Below, one piece after another: positions 17,357 through 25,776 of a stretch of 64,000 nucleotides of DNA. Numbering within the stretch: position 1 is the first letter of the stretch; every line of letters starts with the position of its first letter. Made by a program: the position numbers and the translations under genes. Source of the stretch: Paenibacillus taiwanensis DSM 18679 (lineage in GTDB: Bacteria; Bacillota; Bacilli; Paenibacillales; Paenibacillaceae); NCBI RefSeq assembly GCF_000425125.1, contig NZ_KE384306.1, positions 769,705-833,704 on the forward strand. The letters are read 5' to 3'. Under the pieces are notes generated by a model. That model saw only the letters and a program-made list of their open reading frames with translations, was not told where the DNA came from and made no database searches.

Positions 17357-17560
17357 ATGAGCAGTGCATGGGGAGAGAGATTGAATCGGATGAGCCATTC
17401 GTATAAGCTGATAAAAAGGACTTTGGCAGCAGTGCTATATAATCAGTACGGTGATGAGGCAACAGATCGGTTTGCAAACTCTCGATACCGAGTGTATTTG
17501 CTGTTGGACGAAGATGCAGTATTACAATCGATAAGGATATATGTAAATAAAGGAGGTTAG
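17357..17560 (+). CDS. Small hypothetical protein translationally coupled to DUF4184 gene
   Basis: The up-to-67-residue frame reads like protein in its second half (YGDEATDRFANSRYRVYLLLDEDAVLQSI has been split here only by reading). Its final codons contain the AAAGGAGG that serves the next gene, whose start is 3 bases past the stop. That arrangement suggests coupling. The start is uncertain: ATG 17357 has a poor ribosome site, whereas GGGGAGAG at 17370 would serve TTG 17381 or ATG 17390. I do not recognise the family. Confidence 0.5.
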   Translation: MSSAWGERLNRMSHSYKLIKRTLAAVLYNQYGDEATDRFANSRYRVYLLLDEDAVLQSIRIYVNKGG

Positions 17561-17563
17561 TAT

Positions 17564-18322
17564 ATGCCATTTACGTTGGCGCATCCAGCTGCTGTAGTTC
17601 CTTTGTATAAGCGAAAACATATGTTTTGCTTCACAGCGCTTGTGCTAGGAAGTATGGCACCTGATTTTGAATATTTTATATATTTCGAACCACACGGACT
17701 TATCGGACATTCATGGTTAGGTTTTTTGTATTTTAATTTGCCGCTTGTGTTCATATGCAGTTATCTTTATCACCGTATCGTAAAACGAATACTTATTCCA
17801 CATTTACCGGAACCAATCCCAACCTGGTATCGAACTCATGCCGTTTTGTCGTGGGAGATCCACTCCCTTTATTCCGTTATTAGATTTGTTTATTCTGCGC
17901 TGCTAGGTATGACTACCCATGTGTTGTGGGATGCCTTTACGCATGTGCAAGGTTATGCGGTCACTCGAATCCCTCTATTGGCGGCTTCGTTAGAGATTGG
18001 TCCCTGGCACGTTCCATTGTATAAGCTGGCCCAGCATGGCAGCACGCTTATCGGCGGTATTTGTGTGATCGTGTGGGCCTATCAAATTAGAGATAAGGAG
18101 CATGAACCTGCTCATTACATAGCGGTATCGGTAAAATGGACCTATTGGCTGCTGATTGCGATGACTACGTTAGCCATTTTTGGATTAAGCAGTTATTTGC
18201 GAGGAGGCATCTCTATTTATGCATACGGTATATGGATTGTATCGATGATGAGCAGTGCAGCCGCCGCGATTTTAATCGTTTCTTGCGGGTATCGTTTTGC
18301 ACCGTTCAACACAAAGCCTTAA
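17564..18322 (+). CDS. DUF4184-family membrane protein
   Basis: The 252-residue protein starts with the family signature MPFTLAHPAAVVPLYKRK and then GSMAPDFEYFIYF. Conserved His/Asp groups include GHSWLGFLYF and THVLWDAFTHVQGYAV, with about six TM segments. It is uncharacterised, but the His/Asp pattern in membrane helices recalls the YdjM-type metal hydrolase on the other side of the divergent promoter. AGGAGG in the preceding ORF provides the ribosome site. Confidence 0.82.
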   Translation: MPFTLAHPAAVVPLYKRKHMFCFTALVLGSMAPDFEYFIYFEPHGLIGHSWLGFLYFNLPLVFICSYLYHRIVKRILIPHLPEPIPTWYRTHAVLSWEIHSLYSVIRFVYSALLGMTTHVLWDAFTHVQGYAVTRIPLLAASLEIGPWHVPLYKLAQHGSTLIGGICVIVWAYQIRDKEHEPAHYIAVSVKWTYWLLIAMTTLAIFGLSSYLRGGISIYAYGIWIVSMMSSAAAAILIVSCGYRFAPFNTKP

Positions 18323-18354
18323 GTCATTTCCTGAATGGAAGGCTGAAGGCTTTG
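18312..18354. terminator. Possible hairpin terminator between convergent genes
   Basis: CAAAGCCTT (18312-18320) pairs with AAGGCTTTG (18346-18354), with a nested TTCC/GGAA. A U-run is lacking, so it is uncertain. Confidence 0.4.
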
Positions 18355-18392
18355 CTTGATTAAGAGCTGAACAGGATGAGGATACAAGATGA

Positions 18393-19409
18393 TCAACTCA
18401 AGTGGAGTGGCGGTATGCTGGATGCTCGAGTAATAAGAGAACATGGCAGCACCAGCTTGCGTGCAGGTTGTTCATTGTTCTGGATACGCTCAATAAGCAT
18501 TTGCATACCGAGAACGCCAAATTGATAAGCAGGCTGTGAAGCGACGGTTAGAAACGGTGACACTTCATCAGCTTGTCCGAAGTCATCAAAGCTTACTAAT
18601 GAGATGTCGTCGGGTACACGGACGTCCATCGAACGAAGCAGCTTTAACGTCTCCAGCGCAAGTATATTATTAGCTGCGAAAATGGCAGTAGGCCGATCCT
18701 CACGGTCCATCCAGCTACGGATTACTTCGCGATCACCACCAGTCTGATTATATTTCCATTCAGTAACATAGCTTGGATCTACAGGTAAGTCGTTCAGCTT
18801 TAAAGCTTCCACGTATCCATTTAAACGCTCACGTGCCGTAGAAACATGACTGGAGCCATTTACGAGCGCAATTCGGGTATGCCCTTGCTGAATGAGCAGT
18901 TCAACCAGCTTGCGCGCGCCATCTTTACTGTCGCCGATGACAGCATCCGCTGTAACGCCAGGCACCTCTCTGTCGAGCAGCACGAGCGGCATATTATTTT
19001 GTTGCAGCCGTTCCAAATGCGGCTTGGAATCGTCGCCGACAGGCGCAAACAAAACCCCGTCAACTCGCATGGAGAGAAAAGTGTCAACATACTCCTGCTC
19101 TTTTAGCAGACTTTCATCTGTGTTGCCAAACATCAGCTTGTAGCCATTACGGTTCGCAGCATCCTCTGCACCGCGTGCCACTGTAGTATAAAACGGGTTC
19201 GTAATATCTGTAATTAGCAACGTAATAATGTGACTTTGTTGCAGGACAAGGCTGCGCGCCATAGAATTGGGCACATAGTGTAAGTCTTTCATAATTTTCT
19301 TTACTTTGGCACGAGTCTTATCACTTACTCTGCCGTTATTGTTAATCACTCTCGACACCGTCATCGGTGATACGTTGGCAAGTTTGGCAATATCATATAT
19401 CGTGGTCAT
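18393..19409 (-). CDS. LacI-family transcriptional regulator
   Basis: The 338-residue repressor has an N-terminal LacI helix-turn-helix (TIYDIAKLANVSPMTVSRVI) and hinge helix (YVPNSMARSLV). A periplasmic-binding-protein-like effector domain follows, with the usual VDGVLFAPVGDD, VLLDREVPGV and ISLVSFDDFGQAD segments. It is divergent from the sugar-type operon starting at 19555. A LacI-type operator palindrome lies next to that operon's promoter, so local control is likely. The ligand is presumably a sugar or sugar acid from the decaying pathway. Confidence 0.93.
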   Translation of the reverse strand: MTTIYDIAKLANVSPMTVSRVINNNGRVSDKTRAKVKKIMKDLHYVPNSMARSLVLQQSHIITLLITDITNPFYTTVARGAEDAANRNGYKLMFGNTDESLLKEQEYVDTFLSMRVDGVLFAPVGDDSKPHLERLQQNNMPLVLLDREVPGVTADAVIGDSKDGARKLVELLIQQGHTRIALVNGSSHVSTARERLNGYVEALKLNDLPVDPSYVTEWKYNQTGGDREVIRSWMDREDRPTAIFAANNILALETLKLLRSMDVRVPDDISLVSFDDFGQADEVSPFLTVASQPAYQFGVLGMQMLIERIQNNEQPARKLVLPCSLITRASSIPPLHLS

Positions 19410-19486
19410 TCGTTGTTATCACTCCGTGTGAAATGTGATCATCCTTGAAAAAAAAGCACTCTCTCTATTGTAGTCGAATATTTGAA

Positions 19487-19533
19487 TTGACAGCAAGGGG
19501 GTTAAGTGATAATTTTGAGATATCGGTATCACA
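19487..19533 (+). promoter_or_regulatory. Promoter and LacI operator of the decayed sugar-acid operon
   Basis: TTGACA (19487-19492) and TAATTT (19510-19515) are spaced by 17 bases. Directly downstream, TGAGATATCGGTATCACA (19516-19533) is a near-palindrome (7 of 9 pairs) with the central CG typical of LacI-family operators. Confidence 0.55.
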
Positions 19534-19554
19534 CCAATAAATGGAGGTGTTTTG

Positions 19555-19790
19555 ATGTCCGTTCCGATTCTGGCGGCTGCTCCAATGATTGTGATGGATG
19601 AATGTGATCATGTAGCGACCGTATTTCAATTTGTGAAGTCGGAGATGAGCTGTATGGTGTCATACGGGGGCAGCAGCGCAGCGTAAAGCTGAAGCAGGAC
19701 ATTATGTTTGGTTATGTGCATGTACACAATCTGAAAAGGCATTCCAAAACGGGGCCATCAAGCCTATCAGTAGGGGGACAACTGATATAA
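19555..19790 (+). pseudogene. Broken UxaA-family SAF-domain gene (altronate/hexuronate-hydrolase small subunit-like)
   Basis: ATG 19555 has a strong GGAGGTG site. The first frame gives IVMDECDHVATVFQFVK, the SAF-domain opening (compare IxxxDNVATALxxLK), then stops at 19685. Shifting one frame near 19636 continues as VGDELYGVIRGQQRSVKLKQD, then FGYVHVHNLKRHSKTG, ending at 19790. The normal segment between the FG and the YVHVHN motif, about 27 residues (HKFA...KYG...IG), is missing. So the gene has both a frameshift and an internal deletion. The large catalytic subunit domain is absent. Confidence 0.72.
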
Positions 19791-19945
19791 TTTCTAGGTG
19801 GCAAAGATATCGATGCGACAAAATGTTATCGGTACCACATATCGTTTGCTGCGTATCCAGAGTTCCATTTGTTTAATCAGGTTTGTAACCGTATTCAAAA
19901 GTTAGTACCCAAATTGCATTTATCCCGAAGGCAAATACTTAAATA
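19791..19945 (+). pseudogene. Unidentified degraded coding stretch
   Basis: A roughly 50-codon open frame with no start (DIDATKCYRYHISFAAYPEF, then NQVCNRIQKL) runs to a stop at about 19943, just before the RBS of the SDR gene. Composition looks protein-coding. It may be the tail of another gene of the operon that has been deleted. I cannot name the family. Confidence 0.35.
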
Positions 19946-19965
19946 ATGAAAGGTGGAGGTACAGT

Positions 19966-20760
19966 ATGATGCGTTTACTTCATAAAATTGCACTCGTAAC
20001 CGGCGGCAGTCGCGGCATCGGTAAAGCTATCGTTATTCGTTTAGCTGAGGAAGGGGCTGATGTCGCCATTAATTATTACACGGATGCGTCTAAATCCGAG
20101 GCTGAGGAAGTGAAGCGGAAGGTCGAGGAGATCGGACGCCGAGCTATTATCGTAAAAGCAGATATAGGTAAATATGATGATGTACAACATATGTTCCAAG
20201 AAATAGAAAACAAGTTAGGTCAAGTGGAAATTCTCGTGAACAATGCGGGCATAGCACCGTTTGAATCGTTTTTGAAGGTGACAGAAGAAACGTGGGATCG
20301 GACTTACCAAACAAACGTGAAATCGATCTTTTTATGTTCGCAGCGTGCAGCCGCTTCGATGATGGAACAGAGATACGGCAAAATTGTAAACGTATTGTCC
20401 ACGGCAAGCCTTGTTGTGACGAGTCCGGTTATTCCGCATTATCAGTCCTCTAAAGCAGCGGCACATATGCTGACCAAAGGAATGGCAATTGAGCTTGGGC
20501 CTTACAACATTAATGTAAACGCGGTCGGACCAAGCACGGTGGATACGGACATGTGCACGGAATATTTAGCGGCACCTGGTATGCGTGAAAAAGAAACACA
20601 AGCCAATCCGATGAAACGACTCGGAACCGCCCGGCAGATTGGTGATGCTGTTGTGTTCCTTGCTTCAGATGAGGCTATGCAGGTAAATGGACATCTACTG
20701 ATGGTGGATGGCGGATTGACGGTTAAGGCGGCGCAGCCCGATGACCATATGGAACGGTAG
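19966..20760 (+). CDS. SDR-family oxidoreductase (FabG/glucose-dehydrogenase-like)
   Basis: The 264-residue classical SDR has the cofactor loop TGGSRGIGKAI, VNNAGIAPF, catalytic Ser in NVLSTASLV, and the Tyr-Lys pair in HYQSSKAAAHML. An NAVGPSTVDTDM region and a VNGHLLMVDGGLT C-terminus complete the pattern. An acidic residue is not obvious after beta-2 (NYYTDASKSE), suggesting NADP. Given its operon of LacI, a UxaA remnant, RbsD and a second SDR remnant, a dehydrogenase for a sugar or sugar acid is likely. GGTGGAGG precedes ATG 19966; ATG 19969 is equally possible. Confidence 0.9.
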   Translation: MMRLLHKIALVTGGSRGIGKAIVIRLAEEGADVAINYYTDASKSEAEEVKRKVEEIGRRAIIVKADIGKYDDVQHMFQEIENKLGQVEILVNNAGIAPFESFLKVTEETWDRTYQTNVKSIFLCSQRAAASMMEQRYGKIVNVLSTASLVVTSPVIPHYQSSKAAAHMLTKGMAIELGPYNINVNAVGPSTVDTDMCTEYLAAPGMREKETQANPMKRLGTARQIGDAVVFLASDEAMQVNGHLLMVDGGLTVKAAQPDDHMER

Positions 20761-20770
20761 GTGGTAATGA

Positions 20771-21445
20771 GTGGATCGTATTCCAAGTATCAAAAAGATG
20801 GTGGACCTGTCGCAGGAATTGTATCATCTCTGTCCAGTGCTTCCCGCATTTGAGCCACCCAAGCTAGATTATATTTGTATTGGCCCACGTGATGGCTGGA
20901 AACTGGAACAGATCACGATGAATCTTCATACTGCCACACATATGGATGCGCCAGCTCATTTGGGTGAATTTGACAAGACGCTTGATCAATTCCCGCTTGA
21001 TCAGTTCCAAGGGAGACTGGTGCTAGTGAATGTATCTACCAAAAGTGCAGGTGAACCGATCGTAGTTTCGGATATTACTCCTTACTGTAACCAATTAGCA
21101 GCGGATGCGATCGTTTTATTTTATACCGGTTGGGGGGAGAAGCGGGCGTGGACTAAGGAGTGGATTTATGAATCCCCCTATTTGTCAAATGAGGCCGCGC
21201 AGTATTTGGTGAATCATCAGGTGAAAGCTGTTGGCATCGATCATTTCAGCATCGGGGGAACCGGACACGACAATGAAGAGACGCATCGTATTTTGTTAGG
21301 AGCAGGCATCTGGATTGCGGAAGGGTTACAGCTAAATGATACGGAACTGCTGCAAGGGGAGTGGCATGTGTTTGCGATGCCTGTAAAGATAAGGGATAGC
21401 AGTGGCGCTCCTGCCCGAATTGTGGCGTTACAATGGACGTGTTAG
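20771..21445 (+). CDS. Cyclase-family (kynurenine-formamidase-like) metal hydrolase
   Basis: The 224-residue protein has the cyclase-family metal motif HTATHMDAPAHLGE (HxTHxDxPxH type), an LFYTGWGEKRAW segment and GIDHFSIGGTGHDNEETH with a further His/Asp/Glu set. The family includes bacterial arylformamidases and other amide or lactone hydrolases. In a sugar-acid operon it might act as a lactonase, but that is inference. The GTG start at 20771 follows AGGTGGTAA, 10 bases after the SDR gene. Confidence 0.85.
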   Translation: MDRIPSIKKMVDLSQELYHLCPVLPAFEPPKLDYICIGPRDGWKLEQITMNLHTATHMDAPAHLGEFDKTLDQFPLDQFQGRLVLVNVSTKSAGEPIVVSDITPYCNQLAADAIVLFYTGWGEKRAWTKEWIYESPYLSNEAAQYLVNHQVKAVGIDHFSIGGTGHDNEETHRILLGAGIWIAEGLQLNDTELLQGEWHVFAMPVKIRDSSGAPARIVALQWTC

Positions 21446-21479
21446 ATAGAGAGCGGAGTCGCACAAAGGAGAGGACCAA

Positions 21480-21689
21480 ATGTACGTACAGTGGGAGTAT
21501 ATAAGCACAGAATCAACTATAGAGCTGCAACAATTAGGGATGTCAGGTTGGGAATTGGTTAGTGTTACCGTCTGGAATCAAGCTGAACGATACCATCTTA
21601 AACGATGTTTGCCTACATTGCGAGAACAGATTACGTTGGAGCAGCGTGCTGATTTAAGTTCACAAAGCAGGATGGAGGCAGCGCGATGA
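21480..21689 (+). CDS. Small DUF4177-like protein
   Basis: The 69-residue protein opens with YVQWEYISTESTIELQQLG and MSGWELVSVTVW, resembling the WEY...LNxLGxxGWELVSV pattern of DUF4177 proteins. The role is unknown. AAAGGAGAGGACCAA precedes the ATG. Its end overlaps the rbsD start by 4 bases, so it is part of the operon. Confidence 0.72.
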   Translation: MYVQWEYISTESTIELQQLGMSGWELVSVTVWNQAERYHLKRCLPTLREQITLEQRADLSSQSRMEAAR

Positions 21690-22072
21690 AAAAAGGCGGT
21701 ATTCTTCATCCTCAGCTTAACCGCGTGTTGGCAGAGGCAGGACATACAGATTATATTACAGTGTCAGACCGTGGCTTCCCGATCCCTGTTCACGTAGAAC
21801 GGATCGATCTGGCGCTGACAGATAACTTGCCAACAGTGTTGGATGTGGTGCGTTTAATTCACTCAGAGTTCAGCATCGATCGGATTATCATTACCGAGGA
21901 GATGTGGAACATTAGTCCCAAGCATGTTGAAGCCTTGGAGATGGATTTTCCGCATATTAAAATCGTGACTGTACCACACGTTCAATTGAAAGCGTTAAGT
22001 GAACAGTCGCGAGCAGTCGTTCGTACAGGAGATACGATTCCTTATGCAAACCTTATATTAGTATCTGGTTAA
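21686..22072 (+). CDS. rbsD: RbsD/FucU-family sugar mutarotase (D-ribose pyranase)
   Basis: The 128-residue protein aligns end to end with RbsD: MKKGGILHPQLNRVLAEAGHTD, SDRGFPIPVHVERIDLALT, and the C-terminal VVRTGDTIPYANLILVSG with the conserved YAN active-site region. RbsD interconverts pyranose and furanose forms of ribose. Here it sits in a LacI/SDR operon with no ribokinase or ribose ABC transporter nearby, so its sugar may differ. It is ATGA-type coupled to the preceding small gene. Confidence 0.88.
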   Translation: MKKGGILHPQLNRVLAEAGHTDYITVSDRGFPIPVHVERIDLALTDNLPTVLDVVRLIHSEFSIDRIIITEEMWNISPKHVEALEMDFPHIKIVTVPHVQLKALSEQSRAVVRTGDTIPYANLILVSG

Positions 22073-22084
22073 GAAGTTTGATAG

Positions 22085-22310
22085 ATGCGTCTTCAGCAAA
22101 AAGTGTGGCTTATAACCGGCTCAGGTGCTGGCATCGGACAAAGTCCTGCATTGGAACGTACCAACGCTGCCGGAGTACGGACGAGCGTGTGCTTAAAAGT
22201 ATAAAATTTAACGTAATCCTGTGCACGGGACTTGACAGAACGACATACACATGTAATAGTGGAGCAAATGGTTAAAAATACCTGAGAAAAGAGTGTGGCT
22301 CATGATTTTT
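22085..22310 (+). pseudogene. Remnant of a second SDR gene
   Basis: From ATG 22085 the frame reads MRLQQKVWLITGSGAGIGQ, a clear SDR cofactor-binding start (LQxKVALITGAGxGIG), then drifts and stops at 22204. Some 50 bases later VEQMVKNT, a stop, then EKS matches the SDR helix and linker that precede the NNAG motif. The rest of the gene is gone. It closes the LacI operon and supports large-scale decay of this pathway. Confidence 0.65.
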
Positions 22311-22358
22311 ATCGAACATCGAAGATGGGATAACAATTTCATAGTTCACTCTTTTACT

Positions 22359-22404
22359 AAGAGGCTGTGTGGAAGGTAGTACATTCCGCACAGCCTCTTT
22401 CTTT
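22359..22404 (+). terminator. Strong hairpin directly ahead of hutH: terminator or attenuator
   Basis: AAGAGGCTGTGTGGAA (22359-22374) pairs with TTCCGCACAGCCTCTT (22384-22399) with only a G-U exception, followed by TCTTTT. It ends about 30 bases before the hutH start. It may simply end the upstream operon, or act as an attenuator for hut, whose Bacillus counterpart is antiterminated by HutP. Confidence 0.75.
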
Positions 22405-22432
22405 TGCTAAAGCAAGAAAGGGGATGACAAAA

Positions 22433-23995
22433 TTGGCGGTACAATCAACATCTAATGACTTTGTTCCAGCAGCTGTTGTATTAAGTGGACAAGAATTAAC
22501 CTTACAGCAAGTACGTGCTATCGCTTATGACTTTACACCTGTAGTCCTTGCGGAAGAAGCGGCGCAACGTGTTGCGGATTGTAGAACGATGGTCGAAAAT
22601 TTAGTGGCGTCGAACAAGGTTGTATATGGGGTCACAACAGGGTTTGGCAAGTTCAGTGATGTGACTATCTCGCCTGAAGACAGCGCGCAGTTACAAGCGA
22701 ATTTGATTCGAAGCCATGCTTGTGCTGTTGGTCAACCCCTTCCTGAGGCAACCGTTAGAGCCTTAATGCTGCTTCGCGCCAATGCGCTTTCTAAAGGTTA
22801 TTCCGGCATTCGGCTGACGACACTGCAATTGCTGCTTGATTGTTTGAACAGACGTGTGCATCCTGTCGTACCTGAGCAGGGCTCACTAGGAGCAAGTGGT
22901 GACCTAGCACCTTTGTCACATCTGGCGCTTGTACTGATGGGAGAGGGAGAGGCACTCTATTTAGGTGAACGTATGTCAGGGAAAGAGGCGCTGGCGCGAG
23001 CAGGACTGAAGCCGATCCAGTTGCAGGCGAAAGAAGGACTGTCGCTTATTAACGGTACCCAGATTATGACGTCAATCGGTGCTTTGGCGTACATCCAATC
23101 GCAGCATCTGGCAAAAATGGCCGATGTAATTGCAGCGCTAACTACGGAATGTTTGCAAGGCATTACGGACGCGTTTGCAGAGGAGATTCAACAGGTTCGT
23201 CCTTATCCTGAGCAGATTGGAGTGGCGAAAAACCTGCGTGCTTTGTTGACGGGCAGCAAACTAACGACACGGCAAGGTGAATTACGTGTACAAGATGCTT
23301 ACTCCCTTCGTTGTTTGCCGCAAGTGCACGGTGCAACCCGACAAGTGTTAGCTTACGTTGAGGAGAAGCTCATGATCGAAATGAATGCAGCCACCGACAA
23401 TCCGTTATTGTTCATGGAGGAAGAGATCGTTATATCAGGTGGCAATTTTCACGGGCAGCCGATCGCTTTTGCAATGGATTTCCTCAAGATTGGCATGAGC
23501 GAACTTGCTAACATTTCAGAGCGCAGAACAGAACGGCTGGTGAATCCGGCACTGTCTGGTGGCTTGCCAGCTTTTTTGAGCCATCAACCTGGCATCGCGT
23601 CCGGCATGATGATTCCGCAATATGTAAGCGCATCCTTAGTGTCGGAAAATAAAGTGCTTGCGCATCCAGCAAGCGTTGATTCGATTCCATCTTCTGCGAA
23701 TCAGGAAGATCATGTCTCTATGGGGACAACCGCGGCACGGCATGCGGCACAAGTGATCTCGAATACAGCCAAGGTGCTTGCTATTGAGCTGATATGCGCA
23801 GCAGAAGCGATTCAGTTTCGCGGGGAAGAACTGCTTGCACCAGCAACACGTGTATTATTTGATAAGGTGCGAGCGTTGGTGCCGCCTGTATTAACGGATC
23901 GTTCCACCAGTGCTGATATTGAGCGGCTCGCCGAGGCATTGCTGCAAGGGGAATTTCTAACATACATTGAGGATGTAAGCGGACCACTTTATTAA
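22433..23995 (+). CDS. hutH: Histidine ammonia-lyase
   Basis: The roughly 520-residue protein has the MIO-forming ASG triad in [18 protein letters not shown], the [15 protein letters not shown]-terminal active-site loop, [21 protein letters not shown] and the [13 protein letters not shown]-terminal motif. It deaminates L-histidine to urocanate, the first step of the Hut pathway. AAAGGGG at about 22417-22423 fits TTG 22433; ATG 22424 is the alternative. It is the first of four hut genes. Confidence 0.97.
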   Translation: MAVQSTSNDFVPAAVVLSGQELTLQQVRAIAYDFTPVVLAEEAAQRVADCRTMVENLVASNKVVYGVTTGFGKFSDVTISPEDSAQLQANLIRSHACAVGQPLPEATVRALMLLRANALSKGYSGIRLTTLQLLLDCLNRRVHPVVPEQGSLGASGDLAPLSHLALVLMGEGEALYLGERMSGKEALARAGLKPIQLQAKEGLSLINGTQIMTSIGALAYIQSQHLAKMADVIAALTTECLQGITDAFAEEIQQVRPYPEQIGVAKNLRALLTGSKLTTRQGELRVQDAYSLRCLPQVHGATRQVLAYVEEKLMIEMNAATDNPLLFMEEEIVISGGNFHGQPIAFAMDFLKIGMSELANISERRTERLVNPALSGGLPAFLSHQPGIASGMMIPQYVSASLVSENKVLAHPASVDSIPSSANQEDHVSMGTTAARHAAQVISNTAKVLAIELICAAEAIQFRGEELLAPATRVLFDKVRALVPPVLTDRSTSADIERLAEALLQGEFLTYIEDVSGPLY

Positions 23996-24093
23996 TTTTA
24001 CTAGCTATCCCTCCAATCAGCCACAATCACTTGTTCGTAGAAAGGTTTGTTTTTCGATTCAACACTATTTTTCTCTTGAGGAGGAGTATGTCC

Positions 24094-25758
24094 ATGAATA
24101 CAAAAACAACAACGATTCGCGCACCAAGAGGAACGGAGCTATCCTGTAAAGGTTGGGTTCAAGAGGCGGCAATGCGTATGCTGATGAACAACTTAGACCC
24201 GGATGTGGCTGAGCGCCCAGAAGATTTGGTCGTATACGGTGGTATTGGCAAGGCTGCCCGCAACTGGCCATCCTACGAGGCTATCATACGTGAACTGCAA
24301 CGACTAGAAAGTGATGAAACGCTGCTTATTCAATCCGGCAAGCCTGTAGGTGTATTTCGTACACATGAGCGTGCACCACGTGTATTACTTTCCAATTCTG
24401 TGCTCGTACCTAACTGGGCCAATTGGGAGCATTTCCGCGAACTTGAGCAAAAAGGCTTAATGATGTATGGACAAATGACAGCAGGCAGCTGGATTTATAT
24501 TGGCACGCAAGGTATTTTACAAGGAACATATGAAACATTTGCTGAAGCGGCACGACAGCATGCAGGGGGTACTCTTGCAGGTACGTTAACACTGACAGCA
24601 GGATTAGGTGGTATGGGGGGAGCGCAGCCGTTAGCCGTAACGATGAACGGTGGGGTTGTCATTGCAGTTGAAGTGGACCGAACGCGGATTAAACGCCGGA
24701 TCGAAACACGTTATTGCGATGTACTCGCAGAGACGTTAGACGAGGCGCTCAAATTAGCTATGACCGCAATAACTGAAAAGAAATCTTTGTCAATCGGATT
24801 ACTTGGCAATGCGGCAGAAATATATCCAGAAATCGTTCGTCGCGGGATTAAACCGGATTTTGTTACGGACCAGACTTCTGCGCATGATCCGTTAATTGGC
24901 TATGTTCCTGCCGGCATAAGCTTGGCAGAAGCGGCGGAACTGCGTGCACAAGATCCAGATCGTTATATAGCATTGTCAAAAGCGAGTATGGCTTTGCATG
25001 TGCAGGCGATGCTGGATTTGCAACAGGCGGGGTCGATCGTATTTGATTATGGCAACAACATTCGCCAAGTTGCTTATGACGAAGGTGTAAAGGATGCGTT
25101 TCAATTTCCGGGCTTTGTACCGGCTTATATCCGGCCGCTGTTCTGCGAAGGGAAGGGGCCTTTCCGCTGGGCAGCCTTGTCAGGAGATCCAGAAGACATT
25201 CGTAAGACAGATGAGCTTGTGTTGAAGTTATTTCCAGACAATGCGCATTTGCATCGTTGGATTACGATGGCACGCGAGCGGGTGGCATTCCAAGGCCTTC
25301 CAGCCCGAATTTGCTGGCTTGGATACGGAGAGCGTGCCAAGTTTGGCCTTGCTATTAATGAGATGGTCAAGAACGGCGAGTTAAGCGCACCAATTGTTAT
25401 CGGCCGTGATCATCTGGATTGTGGATCCGTCGCATCTCCTAACCGTGAGACGGAAAGTATGAAGGACGGATCAGACGCAGTAGGCGACTGGGCGATATTA
25501 AATGCGCTCATTAATACGTCAGCAGGTGCATCATGGGTATCCGTGCATCACGGGGGAGGTGTGGGCATGGGGTATTCTTTACATGCAGGCATGGTAGTCG
25601 TTGCCGATGGTACAGATGAAGCTGCTGAGCGATTGCGCAGCGTGCTGACATCGGACCCTGGCATGGGTGTCATTCGCCATGTGGACGCAGGTTATGAGGA
25701 AGCTATTCAAACGGCTGAACAGCATCAGATTCGAATTCCAATGCGAATCCAGTCATAG
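24094..25758 (+). CDS. hutU: Urocanate hydratase
   Basis: The 554-residue protein has typical HutU landmarks: [48 protein letters not shown], the NAD-binding [14 protein letters not shown], and the active-site region [32 protein letters not shown] follows near the C-terminus. It converts urocanate to imidazolone propionate using a tightly bound NAD. AGGAGG at 24079-24084 gives better spacing to ATG 24094 than to ATG 24088. Confidence 0.97.
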   Translation: MNTKTTTIRAPRGTELSCKGWVQEAAMRMLMNNLDPDVAERPEDLVVYGGIGKAARNWPSYEAIIRELQRLESDETLLIQSGKPVGVFRTHERAPRVLLSNSVLVPNWANWEHFRELEQKGLMMYGQMTAGSWIYIGTQGILQGTYETFAEAARQHAGGTLAGTLTLTAGLGGMGGAQPLAVTMNGGVVIAVEVDRTRIKRRIETRYCDVLAETLDEALKLAMTAITEKKSLSIGLLGNAAEIYPEIVRRGIKPDFVTDQTSAHDPLIGYVPAGISLAEAAELRAQDPDRYIALSKASMALHVQAMLDLQQAGSIVFDYGNNIRQVAYDEGVKDAFQFPGFVPAYIRPLFCEGKGPFRWAALSGDPEDIRKTDELVLKLFPDNAHLHRWITMARERVAFQGLPARICWLGYGERAKFGLAINEMVKNGELSAPIVIGRDHLDCGSVASPNRETESMKDGSDAVGDWAILNALINTSAGASWVSVHHGGGVGMGYSLHAGMVVVADGTDEAAERLRSVLTSDPGMGVIRHVDAGYEEAIQTAEQHQIRIPMRIQS

Positions 25759-25776
25759 GAACAGGAGGATCTTTAT

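Noticed and set aside
22232-22259. TTGACA-16-TAATAG as hut promoter
   Set aside because: The -10 is poor and the site lies within decayed SDR sequence; it is mentioned only as a possibility in the hutH hairpin finding.
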